From: DASSBG01 sp035703755
GTDB taxonomy: Bacteria; Pseudomonadota; Gammaproteobacteria; Xanthomonadales; Rhodanobacteraceae
DNA: 7,936 nt
NCBI GenBank assembly: GCA_035703755.1
Contig: DASSXP010000179.1
Coordinates: 1 to 7,936 of the forward strand
Direction: 5' to 3'
Shown here in pieces: positions 1 to 7,936 of this stretch. The notes under the pieces were generated by a model. That model was not told where the DNA came from. It saw only the letters and a program-made list of their open reading frames with translations, and did no database searches. Position 1 is the first letter of the stretch, and each line of letters begins with the position of its first letter. A program made the translations under genes and the position numbers.

Positions 1-1079
1 ATCTCATCCAGGCGATCGAATCCTCTGGATTCCATTCCGGCGGGAGCGAATACGTGATGCCGGATGTAGTCCGAATACGGCTCGCCGGAAACGGTCTCGA
101 TGATGCGGCCGAGCAGCATGTAACCGGCATTGCTGTAGTTCCATTGTTTGCCGGGTTCGCTGACGACAGGTTGGCGGGCGATGAGCCCCAGATAGTCCAG
201 CGGATCGACGAAGCGCTCACGATGCGCGAAATACTCGGGCAACAGGAAATCGCCGAGGCCGGCCGTGTGATGCAGCAACTCCCACACAGTGATCTTCTTC
301 GCCGTGGTCCGGTCGGGATACTCCGGAACCCGTGCGGCGAGGCTGTCATCCCAGGACAACTTGCCGGCCTCAACCAACTGGGCAATGGCAACCGCGGTGA
401 ACATCTTGTCGATGGAGCCGACATGGAACTTCGTTTGTCGATCGACCGGCACGCCAAAGCGGCGTTCGGCCAGGCCGCGGCATTCATCGAATACCGTTTT
501 GCCGCCATCAACGACGCTCAGGCAACCGGAGAAATCCGCCGTGCGCACCAGTCGATCCAGCGCAGCGTGGGCCAGCCGCGCCAGCTCGGCGTGCGACACC
601 GCACCCCGTGGCCAGCCGGCATACAGCGCCGGGTCGCCCATCGGCACCAGCTCTGCCTGACCAAGCTTGCCGGACTGGGCCGGGTCAGCGGCCAACACGA
701 ACAAGGCGTGTGTGCCGCGGCGACGCCCCTTCACCACCACTTCCAACAAACCCGGCTGCCGGGGGTCGCGGCGCACGTCGGTGACCGCCACACCACCCGC
801 ATCGCGGGTCGCCGAAACCAGATTGTCGATAAATCCGGCCTGCTCGGTGCGGTCGATTGCAGCGGACAACACCGTCGGTGCCCAGCGCCGCAGGTCGGCA
901 GGGGTGTCGGCATTCACATGCTGGATCAATGCGCCGGCGAGCTTGCCGGTCGGCGTATCCGGCAGGGCCGCCGCTGCCATCACGGGCATCGCTGCAAACA
1001 GCACGATAGTGACAAGTGCGCGCGACATCCGTCTGCCATGACGACCGACGAGCGATGGATTCACGGGTAAACGATTCAT
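1..1079 (-). CDS. Serine hydrolase of the beta-lactamase (class C / PBP-like) family, exported, C-terminus cut off by window edge
   Basis: This frame stays open to the left edge, giving 359 residues of an incomplete protein. It opens with a signal-peptide-like segment (hydrophobic core about residues 20-37, ending in MAAAA), so the product should act in the periplasm or at the envelope. Residues about 40-150 form an extra N-terminal domain with no catalytic motif that I recognise. The beta-lactamase fold follows: the SxxK nucleophile motif is SIDK at 222-225 and the second motif is YSN at 315-317, inside the typical context NYSNAGYMLLG. The third motif (HxG/KTG) would lie beyond the edge. The ATG at 1079 is chosen because GGAG (1088-1091) sits 8 bases upstream; an in-frame ATG at 1028 would give a shorter, more ordinary signal peptide but has a poor ribosome site. 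The family includes esterases, D-aminopeptidases and true beta-lactamases, so the substrate cannot be named. It follows the kinase gene after 159 bp and may be transcribed separately. Confidence 0.9.
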   Translation of the reverse strand, partial: MNRLPVNPSLVGRHGRRMSRALVTIVLFAAMPVMAAAALPDTPTGKLAGALIQHVNADTPADLRRWAPTVLSAAIDRTEQAGFIDNLVSATRDAGGVAVTDVRRDPRQPGLLEVVVKGRRRGTHALFVLAADPAQSGKLGQAELVPMGDPALYAGWPRGAVSHAELARLAHAALDRLVRTADFSGCLSVVDGGKTVFDECRGLAERRFGVPVDRQTKFHVGSIDKMFTAVAIAQLVEAGKLSWDDSLAARVPEYPDRTTAKKITVWELLHHTAGLGDFLLPEYFAHRERFVDPLDYLGLIARQPVVSEPGKQWNYSNAGYMLLGRIIETVSGEPYSDYIRHHVFAPAGMESRGFDRLDE

Positions 1080-1087
1080 TCGATGGG

Positions 1088-1091
1088 CTCC
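1088..1091 (-). promoter_or_regulatory. Ribosome-binding site that decides the hydrolase start
   Basis: GGAG on the minus strand lies 8 bases before the ATG at 1079. No comparable site precedes the downstream in-frame ATG at 1028. This favours the longer N-terminus with a basic stretch (GRHGRR) before the hydrophobic core. Confidence 0.6.
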
Positions 1092-1135
1092 AATGCGGTG
1101 TGGGTGCGACCATTCCTGCAAGCGAGGATCGCCTC

Positions 1136-1156
1136 ACGCCGCGGATGTCGCGGCGT
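1136..1156 (-). repeat. Perfect 8-bp inverted repeat (stem-loop) in the kinase-hydrolase gap
   Basis: ACGCCGCG and CGCGGCGT are exact reverse complements separated by a 5-base loop (1144-1148). On the transcribed minus strand a second small stem, GAGG-CGAT-CCTC (1124-1135), follows directly. Neither stem is followed by a run of T on the minus strand, so this is not a textbook intrinsic terminator. It lies between the kinase stop (1239) and the hydrolase start (1079), 56 bases before the ATG. It could slow or partly end transcription, stabilise an mRNA end, or be a protein-binding dyad. On the plus strand the stem is followed only by TTAC. Confidence 0.5.
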
Positions 1157-1238
1157 TTACTGCTTGGATGCGCGGCGGTGCGCGCCTGGATTCATCGCTG
1201 CGGAAAAGTCCGTGCCCGCATGCCACCAAACGCGCCAG

Positions 1239-2580
1239 TCAAGGCATGGCGCGTGGCAGCCACAATTGCGCGATCGCGCCCGGCGCGTCCGTGCGGGCGC
1301 GCAGACTGACGCCGCCATCGTGGGCTTCGGCAATCTGCCGGGCGAGGGTGAGGCCGATGCCGGAGCCGCCCGGCTTGGTGGTGAAATACGGCACGAACAG
1401 GTTGTCGCTGGGCGGCGGACCGGCGCCAGCGTCCTCGATTTCGATCACCGCCCGCTCATGCTCGCGGCGCCAGCGCAGCCGCACGCTGCCGTGGCGTGGC
1501 AGGCTGGCTTCGGCGGCATTGCGCAGCAGGTTGATCACCGCCTGTTCGAGCTGATCGGCATCGGCCTGCACGGCCAGCGGCCCGCCATCCTCAAGCTCGA
1601 CTGGCACGCGCTGCTCCAGCGCGGCAATCTTGTACAGCACGTCGCGCAAGTCCACTGCCGCCATGCGCGGTGGCGGCAGTCGCGCCAAGCGGGAATAACC
1701 CGCCAGAAAGCGTGCCAATGCGCTGGCACGATTGCCAATCAGCGCCAACCCGCCGTGAAAATCCTCGCGCCAGTCATCCGGCATCGGCTCGCGCGCCAAC
1801 AGCGTCGCCAGCGTGCCGGCCATCGACTGGATCGGCGCCAGCGAGTTGTTGACTTCGTGGCCGAGCACGCGCAGCAGGCGCTGCCAGGCCTGGCGCTCCT
1901 CCTCGCGCAGCACGCGACCGACGTCGTTGATCACCAGCAGCGTGCCGTCGCGGCCGTCCCGGCGCAGCGCCTGGCAACGGATCTCGAAGCGCCCGCTGCG
2001 GGCGGGAAAGCGGTGCGTCAGCACCTGCGATGGCGGCCCGTCCAGCAAGCCGGCCAAACCCAGTTCCACGGCACTGCGGCCGAACAGTCGCTGCTCGGCG
2101 GAATCCAGCAAGGCCTGCGCCGCCGGGTTCAACAGGCGCAGACGCCGGTCCTGGTCGAACACCAGCACCGCGCTGTCCAGCGCCGCCAGCGTCTTGGCCA
2201 GAAGATGGGCAGATTCCTCGAACTCGACCCGTTCCCGCTGCAGCCGATCAGCCAGCGCGTTGATGTCGGCGACCAGGTCACCCAATACGCTGCCATGCAC
2301 ACCGCGCAAGCTGTAGTCGCCTTCGCGCAAGGCAGTGATCAACCCGGACAGCGAGTACAGCGGAAACACGATGCGTCGATACTGCCAGCGCGCCAGCCCC
2401 GCCATCAGCAAGCCGGCCAAGGCCAGCAATGCCCACTGCCAGAACGGCACCGGCCCACCCGCCAGCAACACGGCCGCCAGCGCCAGCACCGGCGGCACGC
2501 CCGGCAACAGCACGCCGACGAGCGCCCGACGATCGAACCGCGGCATGCGTCCGTGCCGACCCGCGGACGGCGTCGCGGGC

Positions 2581-2591
<11 letters not shown>
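1239..2591 (-). CDS. Sensor histidine kinase, NtrY-like, with HAMP and PAS regions
   Basis: A 450-residue membrane histidine kinase, expected to phosphorylate the response regulator encoded just upstream. Two hydrophobic segments (about 23-44 and 50-67) are joined by only about five residues, so there is essentially no periplasmic sensor domain. A HAMP-like linker follows (about 69-120), then a PAS-like region (about 132-225, with VFDQDRRLRLLNPAAQALL). The dimerisation/phosphoacceptor box is LGHEVNNSLAPI with the phosphorylated histidine at 245, the form typical of NtrY-type kinases. The ATPase domain shows the N box (INLLRNAAEA, Asn354 and Asn358), G1 box DAGAG (387-391), F box FVPYFTTK (399-406) and G2 box GSGIGL (409-414). 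The start at 2591 is chosen because the ATG overlaps the regulator's stop by 11 bp, indicating translational coupling; a weak GGGA lies about 11 bases upstream. The frame is open further upstream to 2705, but that stretch lies within the regulator gene. Met16 (2546) is another possible start. Confidence 0.95.
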
Positions 2592-3972
<1,381 letters not shown>

Positions 3973-3979
3973 CTGCAAA

Positions 3980-3983
3980 CCTC
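3980..3983 (-). promoter_or_regulatory. Ribosome-binding site that sets the response-regulator start
   Basis: GAGG on the minus strand lies 7 bases before the ATG at 3972 and only 1 base before the TTG at 3978. The spacing supports the ATG, making the protein two residues shorter than the longest reading frame. Confidence 0.65.
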
Positions 3984-4008
3984 GGAAAACCGTTAATGAT
4001 CCGCGTGC

Positions 4009-5001
4009 TCAAGCCGCCGGCAACTTCGCCAGCGCGGCATCGGCTTCCTTGAAGCCCGGCTTCAATTGCCGCGCCTGCGCCAGCTCGGCGCGGGCCTTGG
4101 CCGGCTGCTCCAACCGCGCCCAGCACTGGGCCAAACGCAGATGCGCCCACGCCAGCGGCGGATCGTTGTCGCGCCAGTCGATCGTGAGGCCCAGATACTG
4201 GCCGAGCGCGGCCACGCCCAGCTGTGCATCGATCTCGCCGGCAGCCGCCATCCGGCCAATCTGGTAGTACGCCGTCGGCTCCGCGGGATAGGCCTTGATG
4301 GCCTGCTGAAACACGGCCAGTGCTTCAGCGTAGTGTTTCTGATTGTCCAGCAGGTAGCCGAGCGCAACCAGCGCATTGCTGTCCCTGGCGCCGTCCAGCG
4401 CCTGCCGCAACAGGGATTCGGCTTGTTTCATATTCTTGTCGGCTGCCGCCTGCCGCGCCCGCACGATCGCCGCCTGTGCCGGATCCAGCGCGGCCAGCGC
4501 ACGCAGTTGCGCCGCACCATCCTCGTCACTGCCACCGGCAATGCCCGGCGCGACCAGATAGAACATCGCCAGCGACAGGCGCGCCGCCGGCAGCTTGGGT
4601 TCCAGCGCCACCGCTTGCTTGTAGGCGTCGCGGATCTTGTGCGCGATGCCGAGCTTGCTGAACATGCTGACATCGTTGACGTAGTTGGAATACGCATCAC
4701 CGAGCAGCAACTGGTAGCGCGCCTTGGCCGGCGCCAGTGCGGTAGCCTTCTGTGCCCACTCCACTGCCTGCTCGTTGTCACCGGAACGCAAATAAGCACG
4801 GGCCAGGCTCGCCGCAATCGACGCGTCCTGCGGGGCCTTGCCTGCCGCGACCGCGAATGCCTTCGCTGCGGCGGAGAAATTGCCATTGTTGGCCAGTTCA
4901 TCGCCGCTCAGCGTCGGCGTTGCCGCCTGCACCATGCCGATCAGACCGCCCAGCACCAGGGCGCACAGCAAACGGGACATCCACACACGGGGTCTCGACA
5001 C
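4009..5001 (-). CDS. Exported TPR-repeat protein of unknown function
   Basis: A 330-residue protein with a cleavable-looking signal peptide: basic start, hydrophobic core about 11-24, and likely cleavage after VQA at about residue 26. It should act in the periplasm or at the envelope. The mature part is helical and repetitive. TPR-like units are seen at about 61-94, 120-150, 208-240 (ALVALGYLLDNQKHYAEALAVFQQAI spans this unit) and 283-316, with weaker ones between. A conserved-looking insert at about 147-162 reads FYLVAPGIAGGSDEDG, a motif I recall from a family of uncharacterised proteobacterial TPR proteins. TPR arrays bind other proteins, so a scaffold or sensor-partner role for the kinase or permease is plausible but unproven. 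The start is GTG at 5001, supported by AAGGAG (5008-5013) six bases upstream. A possible later start is Met8. It is the first gene of the presumed TPR-regulator-kinase operon. Confidence 0.9.
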   Translation of the reverse strand: MSRPRVWMSRLLCALVLGGLIGMVQAATPTLSGDELANNGNFSAAAKAFAVAAGKAPQDASIAASLARAYLRSGDNEQAVEWAQKATALAPAKARYQLLLGDAYSNYVNDVSMFSKLGIAHKIRDAYKQAVALEPKLPAARLSLAMFYLVAPGIAGGSDEDGAAQLRALAALDPAQAAIVRARQAAADKNMKQAESLLRQALDGARDSNALVALGYLLDNQKHYAEALAVFQQAIKAYPAEPTAYYQIGRMAAAGEIDAQLGVAALGQYLGLTIDWRDNDPPLAWAHLRLAQCWARLEQPAKARAELAQARQLKPGFKEADAALAKLPAA

Positions 5002-5007
5002 CGTATT

Positions 5008-5013
5008 CTCCTT
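5008..5013 (-). promoter_or_regulatory. Strong ribosome-binding site for the GTG-initiated TPR gene
   Basis: AAGGAG on the minus strand, 6 bases before the GTG at 5001. It is the best Shine-Dalgarno match in the window and is the reason for accepting a GTG start rather than the ATG seven codons later. Confidence 0.8.
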
Positions 5014-5062
5014 CAGGGTTGGCTATTCAACACATGGGCGATTCGCCGGCAAGCGACCGCGC

Positions 5063-5077
5063 GCAATCGGCAGGCCG
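5063..5077 (-). promoter_or_regulatory. Candidate sigma-54 (-24/-12) promoter upstream of the TPR-regulator-kinase operon
   Basis: On the minus strand the sequence CGGCCTG-CCGA-TTGCG has the invariant GG (5076-5075) and GC (5064-5063) exactly ten bases apart, with a perfect TTGC at -12. The -24 half matches TGGCACG at only four of seven positions. Transcription would begin near 5051, giving a leader of about 50 bases before the GTG at 5001. The operon encodes a sigma-54 activator, which makes autoregulation reasonable. The -24 part overlaps a short dyad, ATCGGC-AG-GCCGAT (5066-5079). A GG-N10-GC match can arise by chance in GC-rich DNA, and a weak sigma-70 alternative exists further upstream (TTGAAC 5135-5140 and GATAAT 5108-5113, but 21 bases apart). 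Confidence 0.4.
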
Positions 5078-5137
5078 ATCTTGCATGCGACGCCCGCGCA
5101 GCGGCCGATTATCAACCAGCATTTCCTTGCTCGAGTT

Positions 5138-5158
5138 CAAGCGACGTTAACCCGCTTG
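5138..5158. promoter_or_regulatory. 21-bp dyad, candidate activator-binding site
   Basis: CAAGCG (5138-5143) and CGCTTG (5153-5158) are perfect inverted repeats around a 9-bp centre that contains the palindrome GTTAAC (5146-5151). The centre is about 97 bp upstream of the start predicted from the sigma-54-like element, the usual distance for an NtrC-type enhancer site. A Fis-type HTH dimer such as the regulator encoded downstream would bind a dyad of this size. As RNA it would form only a 6-bp stem without a T tract, so a terminator for the permease gene is less likely. Its assignment to this regulator is inference. Confidence 0.4.
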
Positions 5159-5175
5159 CGGACATGCCGTCGACT

Positions 5176-5192
5176 GCCACATCTCGCCACAT
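5176..5192. repeat. Tandem direct repeat of GCCACAT, 10-bp period
   Basis: Two exact copies of GCCACAT (5176-5182 and 5186-5192; ATGTGGC on the minus strand) are separated by three bases, so they repeat with about one helical turn. They begin at the base after the permease stop codon and lie upstream of the dyad and the promoter candidate. The phasing fits two protein-binding half sites on one DNA face, but a 7-bp repeat could be chance. Confidence 0.4.
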
Positions 5193-7598
5193 TCATTCAT
5201 GCCGCAAGGCCAGCGCCGGATCGACGCGCAGCGCACGCACGGTCGGTACCAGCGCAGCAATCAGCGACGCACCGATCACCACCAGCAGCGCCGGAACGAA
5301 CACTAGCGGATCGTGCGCCCGCGTGTGCAAGCCGGGATCAGCCAACAGGCTCGACCAGGGGACGGCCAGCGCGACGCCGATCAGCAAACCAAGGCCGAGT
5401 TGCCACGCCAACTGCCGCGACACCGTGCGCACGATACTGCCGCTGTCCGCGCCGATGGCACGGCGTATGCCGAACTCACGCGTGCGCTGCGCCACCGCAA
5501 AGGCCAGCACGCCATACAGGCCCGCCGCCGCCAGCAGCAGCGCGACCAGCCCGACCGCCGCGAACACGTCGGCCAGCACGGTCAAGCCCAACCGCGACAC
5601 CTGCATGCGACGCGCCTGCGTGGCGACATCGTAAATCGCCGCCTGCGGGTCGACCGCATGCACGGCATCGGCGAGCCGTTGCTGGAACGCACCCGTATCC
5701 ACGCGGACGCGTACCGCCAGACCGACACCATGCAGCGGCGAGGCGCCGGCCGACTGCGCCAGCGGTATCAGCAGGCTCGGCCGTGGCCGCTCCAACGCAT
5801 CGGCCAACTGCAAGGTCTGCACCACGCCAATCACGGTCAAGGTTTGCGCATACGGCGTACCGGGATACAGCACCAGCGTGCGGTTGAGTGGGTCCTGCTG
5901 CGGCCAGAACTGCTGCGCCATGCGGGCATCGATCACCGCCACCGGCTGGCTGCCATCGACGTCACGCGCATCGAAATAACGTCCCTGTACCAGCTCGACG
6001 CCGTAGGTCGCAAGAAAGTGCGGATCGGCGATGGCCATTTGCGCGCGCGGCCAGCCCGTCGCCGGCTGCGGCTGCCCCGGCAGCGACACGTTTTCGTGGC
6101 TGCCCAATTGCCCACCCGGCACGCTGCCGGCGGCGCTGGCATCGACCACCCCCGATTGCTGCCGCAGTTGCGCCACCACCGCGTCAAAAAACCGGATGCG
6201 ATCCGCGTCGGCGTGGTAGCCCGCGGGCGGCAACGACACCCGCGTCGTGACGATGTGCGCCGCGTGCGCCGAACCCACCGTTGGCTGCGCCAGCAACTGG
6301 TTCACCGCGCGCACAAACATGCCGGCGCCGACCAGCAGCACCACCGTCAGCGCCACTTCAAACACCGTCATCGCCTTGGCCACCCGCGCAAAGCCGCGCC
6401 CCGAGCCCTTGCCACCATCGCGCAAGGTGTTGGCCAGATCACTGCGTGCGGCACGCCAGGCGGGAATCCCGCCCGCCAGCAGCGTCGTGGCCAGCGCCAG
6501 CACGATGCCGAAGGCAATCACCCAGGCGTCGATGCCGTGCAGGAACAGCCGCTGCTCGGGATGCGCGCTGACCCAGGTGACGTGCAGCCACTCGCCGGCG
6601 CCCCAGGTGATGGGAAAGGCCAATGCCAGCGCGCCGGCACCCAGCCACAGGCTTTCCGCCAGCGCACCCAGCATCAGCCGCGCACGCGAACTGCCGAGCG
6701 CGCTGCGCAATGCCAACTCATGGCGCCGTTGCAGGGTCTGCACCAGTTGCAGGTTGGCAACGTTGACACACGCCAAGCCGAGCACCATGACGGCGGCAGC
6801 AAACATCAGCCACACCCAGCGCACCAGATCACGCGGCACCAGCCCCGCCGCCATCGGCTCGATCACCAATGCCTGCGCGCGCTGGCCGGCAGGCAAGGCT
6901 TGCTGCAAACGGTCCGCCCAGGCATCCAGCTCGCTGCGTGCCTGCGGCAACTGCACACCGGGCGCCAAGCGCCCGAACACGCCGATGTCGTGATGCTGTC
7001 CCGGTTGCAGATGCAATGGCAGCCATACTTCGGTCGCATTGGGAAAACCGAACGCTGCCGGCAACACCCCGACCACCGCGGCCCACCGCCCACTCACCTC
7101 AACGCGGCGGCCAAGCACATGGGGATCGGCGCCAAAGCGATGACGCCACAGCGACTCGCCGATCAGCACCACCGGCGGCGCCCCGGCGTCATCGTCGGAT
7201 GGCTGCAAGCCGCGTCCGAGTATCGGCTTGACGCCCAGCAATTGCATCATCGAAGCGGTCATTTGCGAGGCGTTTTGAAATGCTGCCCCATTCCCGGCAT
7301 CCAGATTCACGCCAACGGTGGTCAACGCGCCCAGCGCATCGAGACCGCGCAGCTTGCCGTCGAGGCGCAGGTATTGATCGCTGTCCATGTCGCCGACCAC
7401 GTTGCTGCCGGGTTCCCCCAGTACGACCAGCCGACCCGCATCGGGGAACGGCAGTGGTTGCAGCACCAGCGAGTTGATGCTGGCAAACAGAAACATCGTC
7501 AGCCCAAGCCCGGTACCCAGGACCGCGATGGACAGCAACGCATAGCCGGGGCGCCGCGACAGGCGGCGCCATGCCTGGCCGAGTTCTCTCAAGAGCAT
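5193..7598 (-). CDS. MacB/FtsX-type ABC transporter permease with two permease modules (ADOP-like), no ATPase domain
   Basis: An 801-residue inner-membrane protein. It starts with a short amphipathic stretch (LLRELGQAWRRLSRRPGYALL) typical of ADOP permeases. TM1 (about 18-46) is followed by a MacB-like periplasmic domain (about 50-255) and three TMs near 261-286, 314-338 and 356-380. The pattern then repeats: a TM at about 408-432, a second periplasmic domain (about 440-668) and TMs near 672-702, 731-753 and 764-788. Both modules carry the FtsX cytoplasmic signature after their second TM: RRHELALRSALGSSRARL (about 291-308) and QRTREFGIRRAIGADSGSI (about 704-722). There is no Walker A/B or ABC signature, so an ATPase must come from another gene. 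MacB-family permeases couple ATP hydrolysis to periplasmic extrusion of substrates or to mechanical signalling; the substrate here is unknown. The ATG at 7598 is preferred because GAGG (7606-7609) is 7 bases upstream; an in-frame ATG at 7604, overlapping the previous stop as ATGA, is only 1 base from it. Confidence 0.93.
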   Translation of the reverse strand: MLLRELGQAWRRLSRRPGYALLSIAVLGTGLGLTMFLFASINSLVLQPLPFPDAGRLVVLGEPGSNVVGDMDSDQYLRLDGKLRGLDALGALTTVGVNLDAGNGAAFQNASQMTASMMQLLGVKPILGRGLQPSDDDAGAPPVVLIGESLWRHRFGADPHVLGRRVEVSGRWAAVVGVLPAAFGFPNATEVWLPLHLQPGQHHDIGVFGRLAPGVQLPQARSELDAWADRLQQALPAGQRAQALVIEPMAAGLVPRDLVRWVWLMFAAAVMVLGLACVNVANLQLVQTLQRRHELALRSALGSSRARLMLGALAESLWLGAGALALAFPITWGAGEWLHVTWVSAHPEQRLFLHGIDAWVIAFGIVLALATTLLAGGIPAWRAARSDLANTLRDGGKGSGRGFARVAKAMTVFEVALTVVLLVGAGMFVRAVNQLLAQPTVGSAHAAHIVTTRVSLPPAGYHADADRIRFFDAVVAQLRQQSGVVDASAAGSVPGGQLGSHENVSLPGQPQPATGWPRAQMAIADPHFLATYGVELVQGRYFDARDVDGSQPVAVIDARMAQQFWPQQDPLNRTLVLYPGTPYAQTLTVIGVVQTLQLADALERPRPSLLIPLAQSAGASPLHGVGLAVRVRVDTGAFQQRLADAVHAVDPQAAIYDVATQARRMQVSRLGLTVLADVFAAVGLVALLLAAAGLYGVLAFAVAQRTREFGIRRAIGADSGSIVRTVSRQLAWQLGLGLLIGVALAVPWSSLLADPGLHTRAHDPLVFVPALLVVIGASLIAALVPTVRALRVDPALALRHE

Positions 7599-7600
7599 CG

Positions 7601-7936
7601 TCATTCCTCTTGCATGGCCGGTTGCGGGGGCCGCGATCGCTCCGCGGCACCGCCGACGGCCGGCAGATTTCCGGGTGGATAGTCCGGCAGCGCGATCTCG
7701 TCGCTGAGGTAGCGGCCCATCAACAATTTCGGGAATAGCGGCAAGCGCATCAGCCGGGTGGCAGCGTCACGTGCCCGCACGCCGAACTCGGTGCGCGGCA
7801 CGAACGAGGCCACCAGCGATTCGGCAAATCGCTGCTTGCGCGCCAGTACGGGCAGCAACCGTTGCTGATAGCGCGCCAGCGCACCCGCGATATCGCCCGG
7901 GTGCTGGCCGAGCTCACCCGCCAGCACATACGCTTC
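7601..7936 (-). CDS. C-terminal fragment of an FAD-dependent monooxygenase-like protein (cut by window edge)
   Basis: The frame is open from the right edge to the TGA at 7601-7603, giving 111 residues of a longer protein. It begins EAYVLAGELGQHPGDIAGAL, the usual context after the second FAD-binding motif in PHBH-fold aromatic hydroxylases and TetX-like monooxygenases. It then has ALARYQQRLLPVLARKQ, a helix that matches the family's YExxRxPxxxxxQ region. The rest (GRYLSDEIALPDYPPG) is a common tail for this group. The FAD-binding GxGxxG and GD motifs would lie outside the window, so cofactor use is inferred. Its stop overlaps the possible ATG of the permease, so the two are probably co-expressed. 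A paired monooxygenase and exporter fits modification and export of a small molecule, but no substrate is visible. Confidence 0.75.
   Translation of the reverse strand, partial: EAYVLAGELGQHPGDIAGALARYQQRLLPVLARKQRFAESLVASFVPRTEFGVRARDAATRLMRLPLFPKLLMGRYLSDEIALPDYPPGNLPAVGGAAERSRPPQPAMQEE
7605..7611 (-). promoter_or_regulatory. Ribosome-binding site of the permease, inside the preceding gene's last codons
   Basis: AAGAGGA on the minus strand lies within the end of the monooxygenase-like gene. It is 6-7 bases from the ATG at 7598 but directly abuts the ATG at 7604, so it supports the second ATG and tight translational coupling of the two genes. Confidence 0.55.

Noticed and set aside
1020..1079. 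Twin-arginine signal in the hydrolase (GRHGRRMS)
   Set aside because: The arginine pair lacks the following hydrophobic residue and the Lys/Phe-Leu pattern of a Tat motif; an ordinary Sec signal explains it.
1110..1135. A TTGCA element that could be the -12 part of a sigma-54 promoter for the hydrolase
   Set aside because: The nearest upstream GG is separated from GC by 12 bases, not 10, and the rest of the -24 consensus is missing.
5138..5158. Intrinsic terminator for the permease gene
   Set aside because: The stem is only 6 bp with a 9-base loop and is followed by AACTCG on the minus strand, not a T run; an operator is a better reading.
5313..7682. A very long plus-strand open frame (about 790 codons), and similar ones at 4066-5634, 2335-3996 and 1083-2651
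   Set aside because: They are antisense to clear genes. Their products are rich in Arg, Gln and His with no recognisable domain, which is the usual shadow of GC-rich codon use on the other strand.

Overview
The window is GC-rich, densely coded bacterial DNA. Six genes are all read on the minus strand, so the transcription order runs from high to low coordinates. Protein style (an ADOP-type MacB/FtsX permease, an NtrY/NtrC-like pair, a TPR protein with an APGIAGGS motif and a serine hydrolase with an extra N-terminal domain) suggests a gammaproteobacterium of the Xanthomonadales type (Rhodanobacter/Dyella/Lysobacter-like). That placement rests on recall of the families, not on a search.

Layout in transcription order: (1) the C-terminal end of an FAD-dependent monooxygenase-like protein, cut by the right edge. 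(2) A MacB/FtsX-type permease of about 800 residues with two permease modules and no ATPase domain; its first possible ATG overlaps the monooxygenase stop, so the two are probably translationally coupled. (3) A 191-bp gap holding a tandem 7-bp repeat, a 21-bp dyad and a GG-N10-GC element that looks like a sigma-54 (-24/-12) promoter. (4) An exported TPR-repeat protein with a GTG start and a strong ribosome-binding site. (5) A sigma-54-dependent response regulator 36 bp downstream. (6) An NtrY-like histidine kinase whose start overlaps the regulator's stop by 11 bp. (7) A 159-bp gap with a perfect 8-bp stem-loop. (8) A beta-lactamase-fold serine hydrolase whose C-terminus lies beyond the left edge.

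Working model (inference): the TPR protein, response regulator and kinase form one operon, possibly switched on from its own sigma-54 promoter through the upstream dyad. The kinase has almost no extracytoplasmic part and may respond to the membrane or to the adjacent permease. The permease plus monooxygenase may be the exported or detoxifying arm, as in other envelope-stress and export loci where MacB-like permeases sit beside NtrC-type regulators. I see no mobile element, tRNA, rRNA or CRISPR. The long plus-strand frames are antisense shadows of these genes.
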